Below are positions 63,716 through 64,000 of a DNA stretch of 64,000 nt, one piece after another. The position numbers and the translations under genes are program-made. The notes below the pieces were generated by a model that did no database searches, was not told where the DNA came from, and was given only the letters and a program-made list of their open reading frames with translations. The DNA lies in the NCBI GenBank assembly GCA_023078555.1, contig CM041199.1, positions 2,049,101 to 2,113,100 of the forward strand, read 5' to 3'. Origin of the DNA: Ulva prolifera (lineage: Eukaryota > Chlorophyta > Ulvophyceae > Ulvales > Ulvaceae). Every line of letters starts with the position of its first letter. Positions within the stretch are counted from its first letter, which is position 1.

Positions 63716-64000
63716 CTGTGCATTTAGATCGTCATGACAAGGCAAGCGGACACACTGCGTCGCCCGTAATGAGGGAGAGCCACAATACCACGGACGCCCG
63801 TCACATCTCGCATGCACGAGGGGGACTAACTGCGAACTCTAAATGTGCAGTTGTCGTGGTGTGGCACGGTGCTGTTCAGTTCGAGGGCACACGGTAGTGC
63901 AGGTCCTTGGTGCAAATCACGCAGCCCATCTCACAAGCAAGCACACGGCCCATGAGGATCCAAATTGCTGGGTCGATGGAGAGCTCTCCGCACAAGGAAT
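63716..64000. other. POLE intron or 5' sequence at the window end
   Basis: The acceptor of the first resolved POLE exon is at 63,716-63,717 (TGCACAG on the minus strand). I found no convincing match to the N-terminal part of POLE in the remaining bases, so further exons are expected beyond the window. Confidence 0.5.

Noticed and set aside
63880-63990. Possible C terminus of another minus-strand gene (..CVICTKDLHYR.. then stop)
   Set aside because: POLE must continue upstream through this region, so a separate gene end here is unlikely; it reads as intron sequence.

Overview
The window is nuclear DNA of a eukaryote, most likely a green alga. Genes are split by many introns with a strong bias to GTGCG-type donors and (T/C)GCAG acceptors. 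One gene is a nucleus-encoded thylakoid FtsH protease of the plant FtsH1/FtsH5 type. The large transposon has a CACTA-type Tnp2 transposase. Lineage below 'photosynthetic eukaryote, probably chlorophyte' is inference.

Layout. The dominant structure is an inverted duplication. The left arm is 1-11,640 and is cut by the window start, so it may be longer. The right arm is its reverse complement in two pieces, 50,408-39,802 and 28,288-27,041. The two pieces are split by an 11,513-bp CACTA-like transposon (28,289-39,801) with 11-bp perfect terminal inverted repeats and a TA target duplication. The left arm keeps the empty site at 10,331-10,332. The loop between the arms (11,641-27,040) holds three single-copy genes: a chloroplast FtsH protease (minus strand), RPA2, the 32-kDa subunit of the single-strand-binding complex RPA (plus), and a UBA/UAS/UBX-domain p97/Cdc48 adaptor (plus).

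Each arm holds, from outside to inside: the 3' end of POLE (DNA polymerase epsilon catalytic subunit); a Mutator-like element with ~110-bp terminal inverted repeats and a zinc-finger reading frame; a coiled-coil gene of unknown function; and an older, decayed second copy of the POLE 3' end. On the right the POLE gene runs on past the arm as an apparently intact gene. I resolved 22 exons on the minus strand (63,715 down to 47,879) that join to 2,150 codons with all splice phases matching, covering exonuclease, polymerase, C-terminal half and both zinc modules. Its N-terminal ~200-250 residues lie beyond the right side. On the left only the last three POLE exons are in view.

The arms are nearly identical at the outer end, including a 21-base homopolymer of equal length, and more divergent toward the loop. 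POLE and RPA2 both act in DNA replication, but their closeness is probably incidental. The genes do not form an operon; the main interest is the structural history of the locus.
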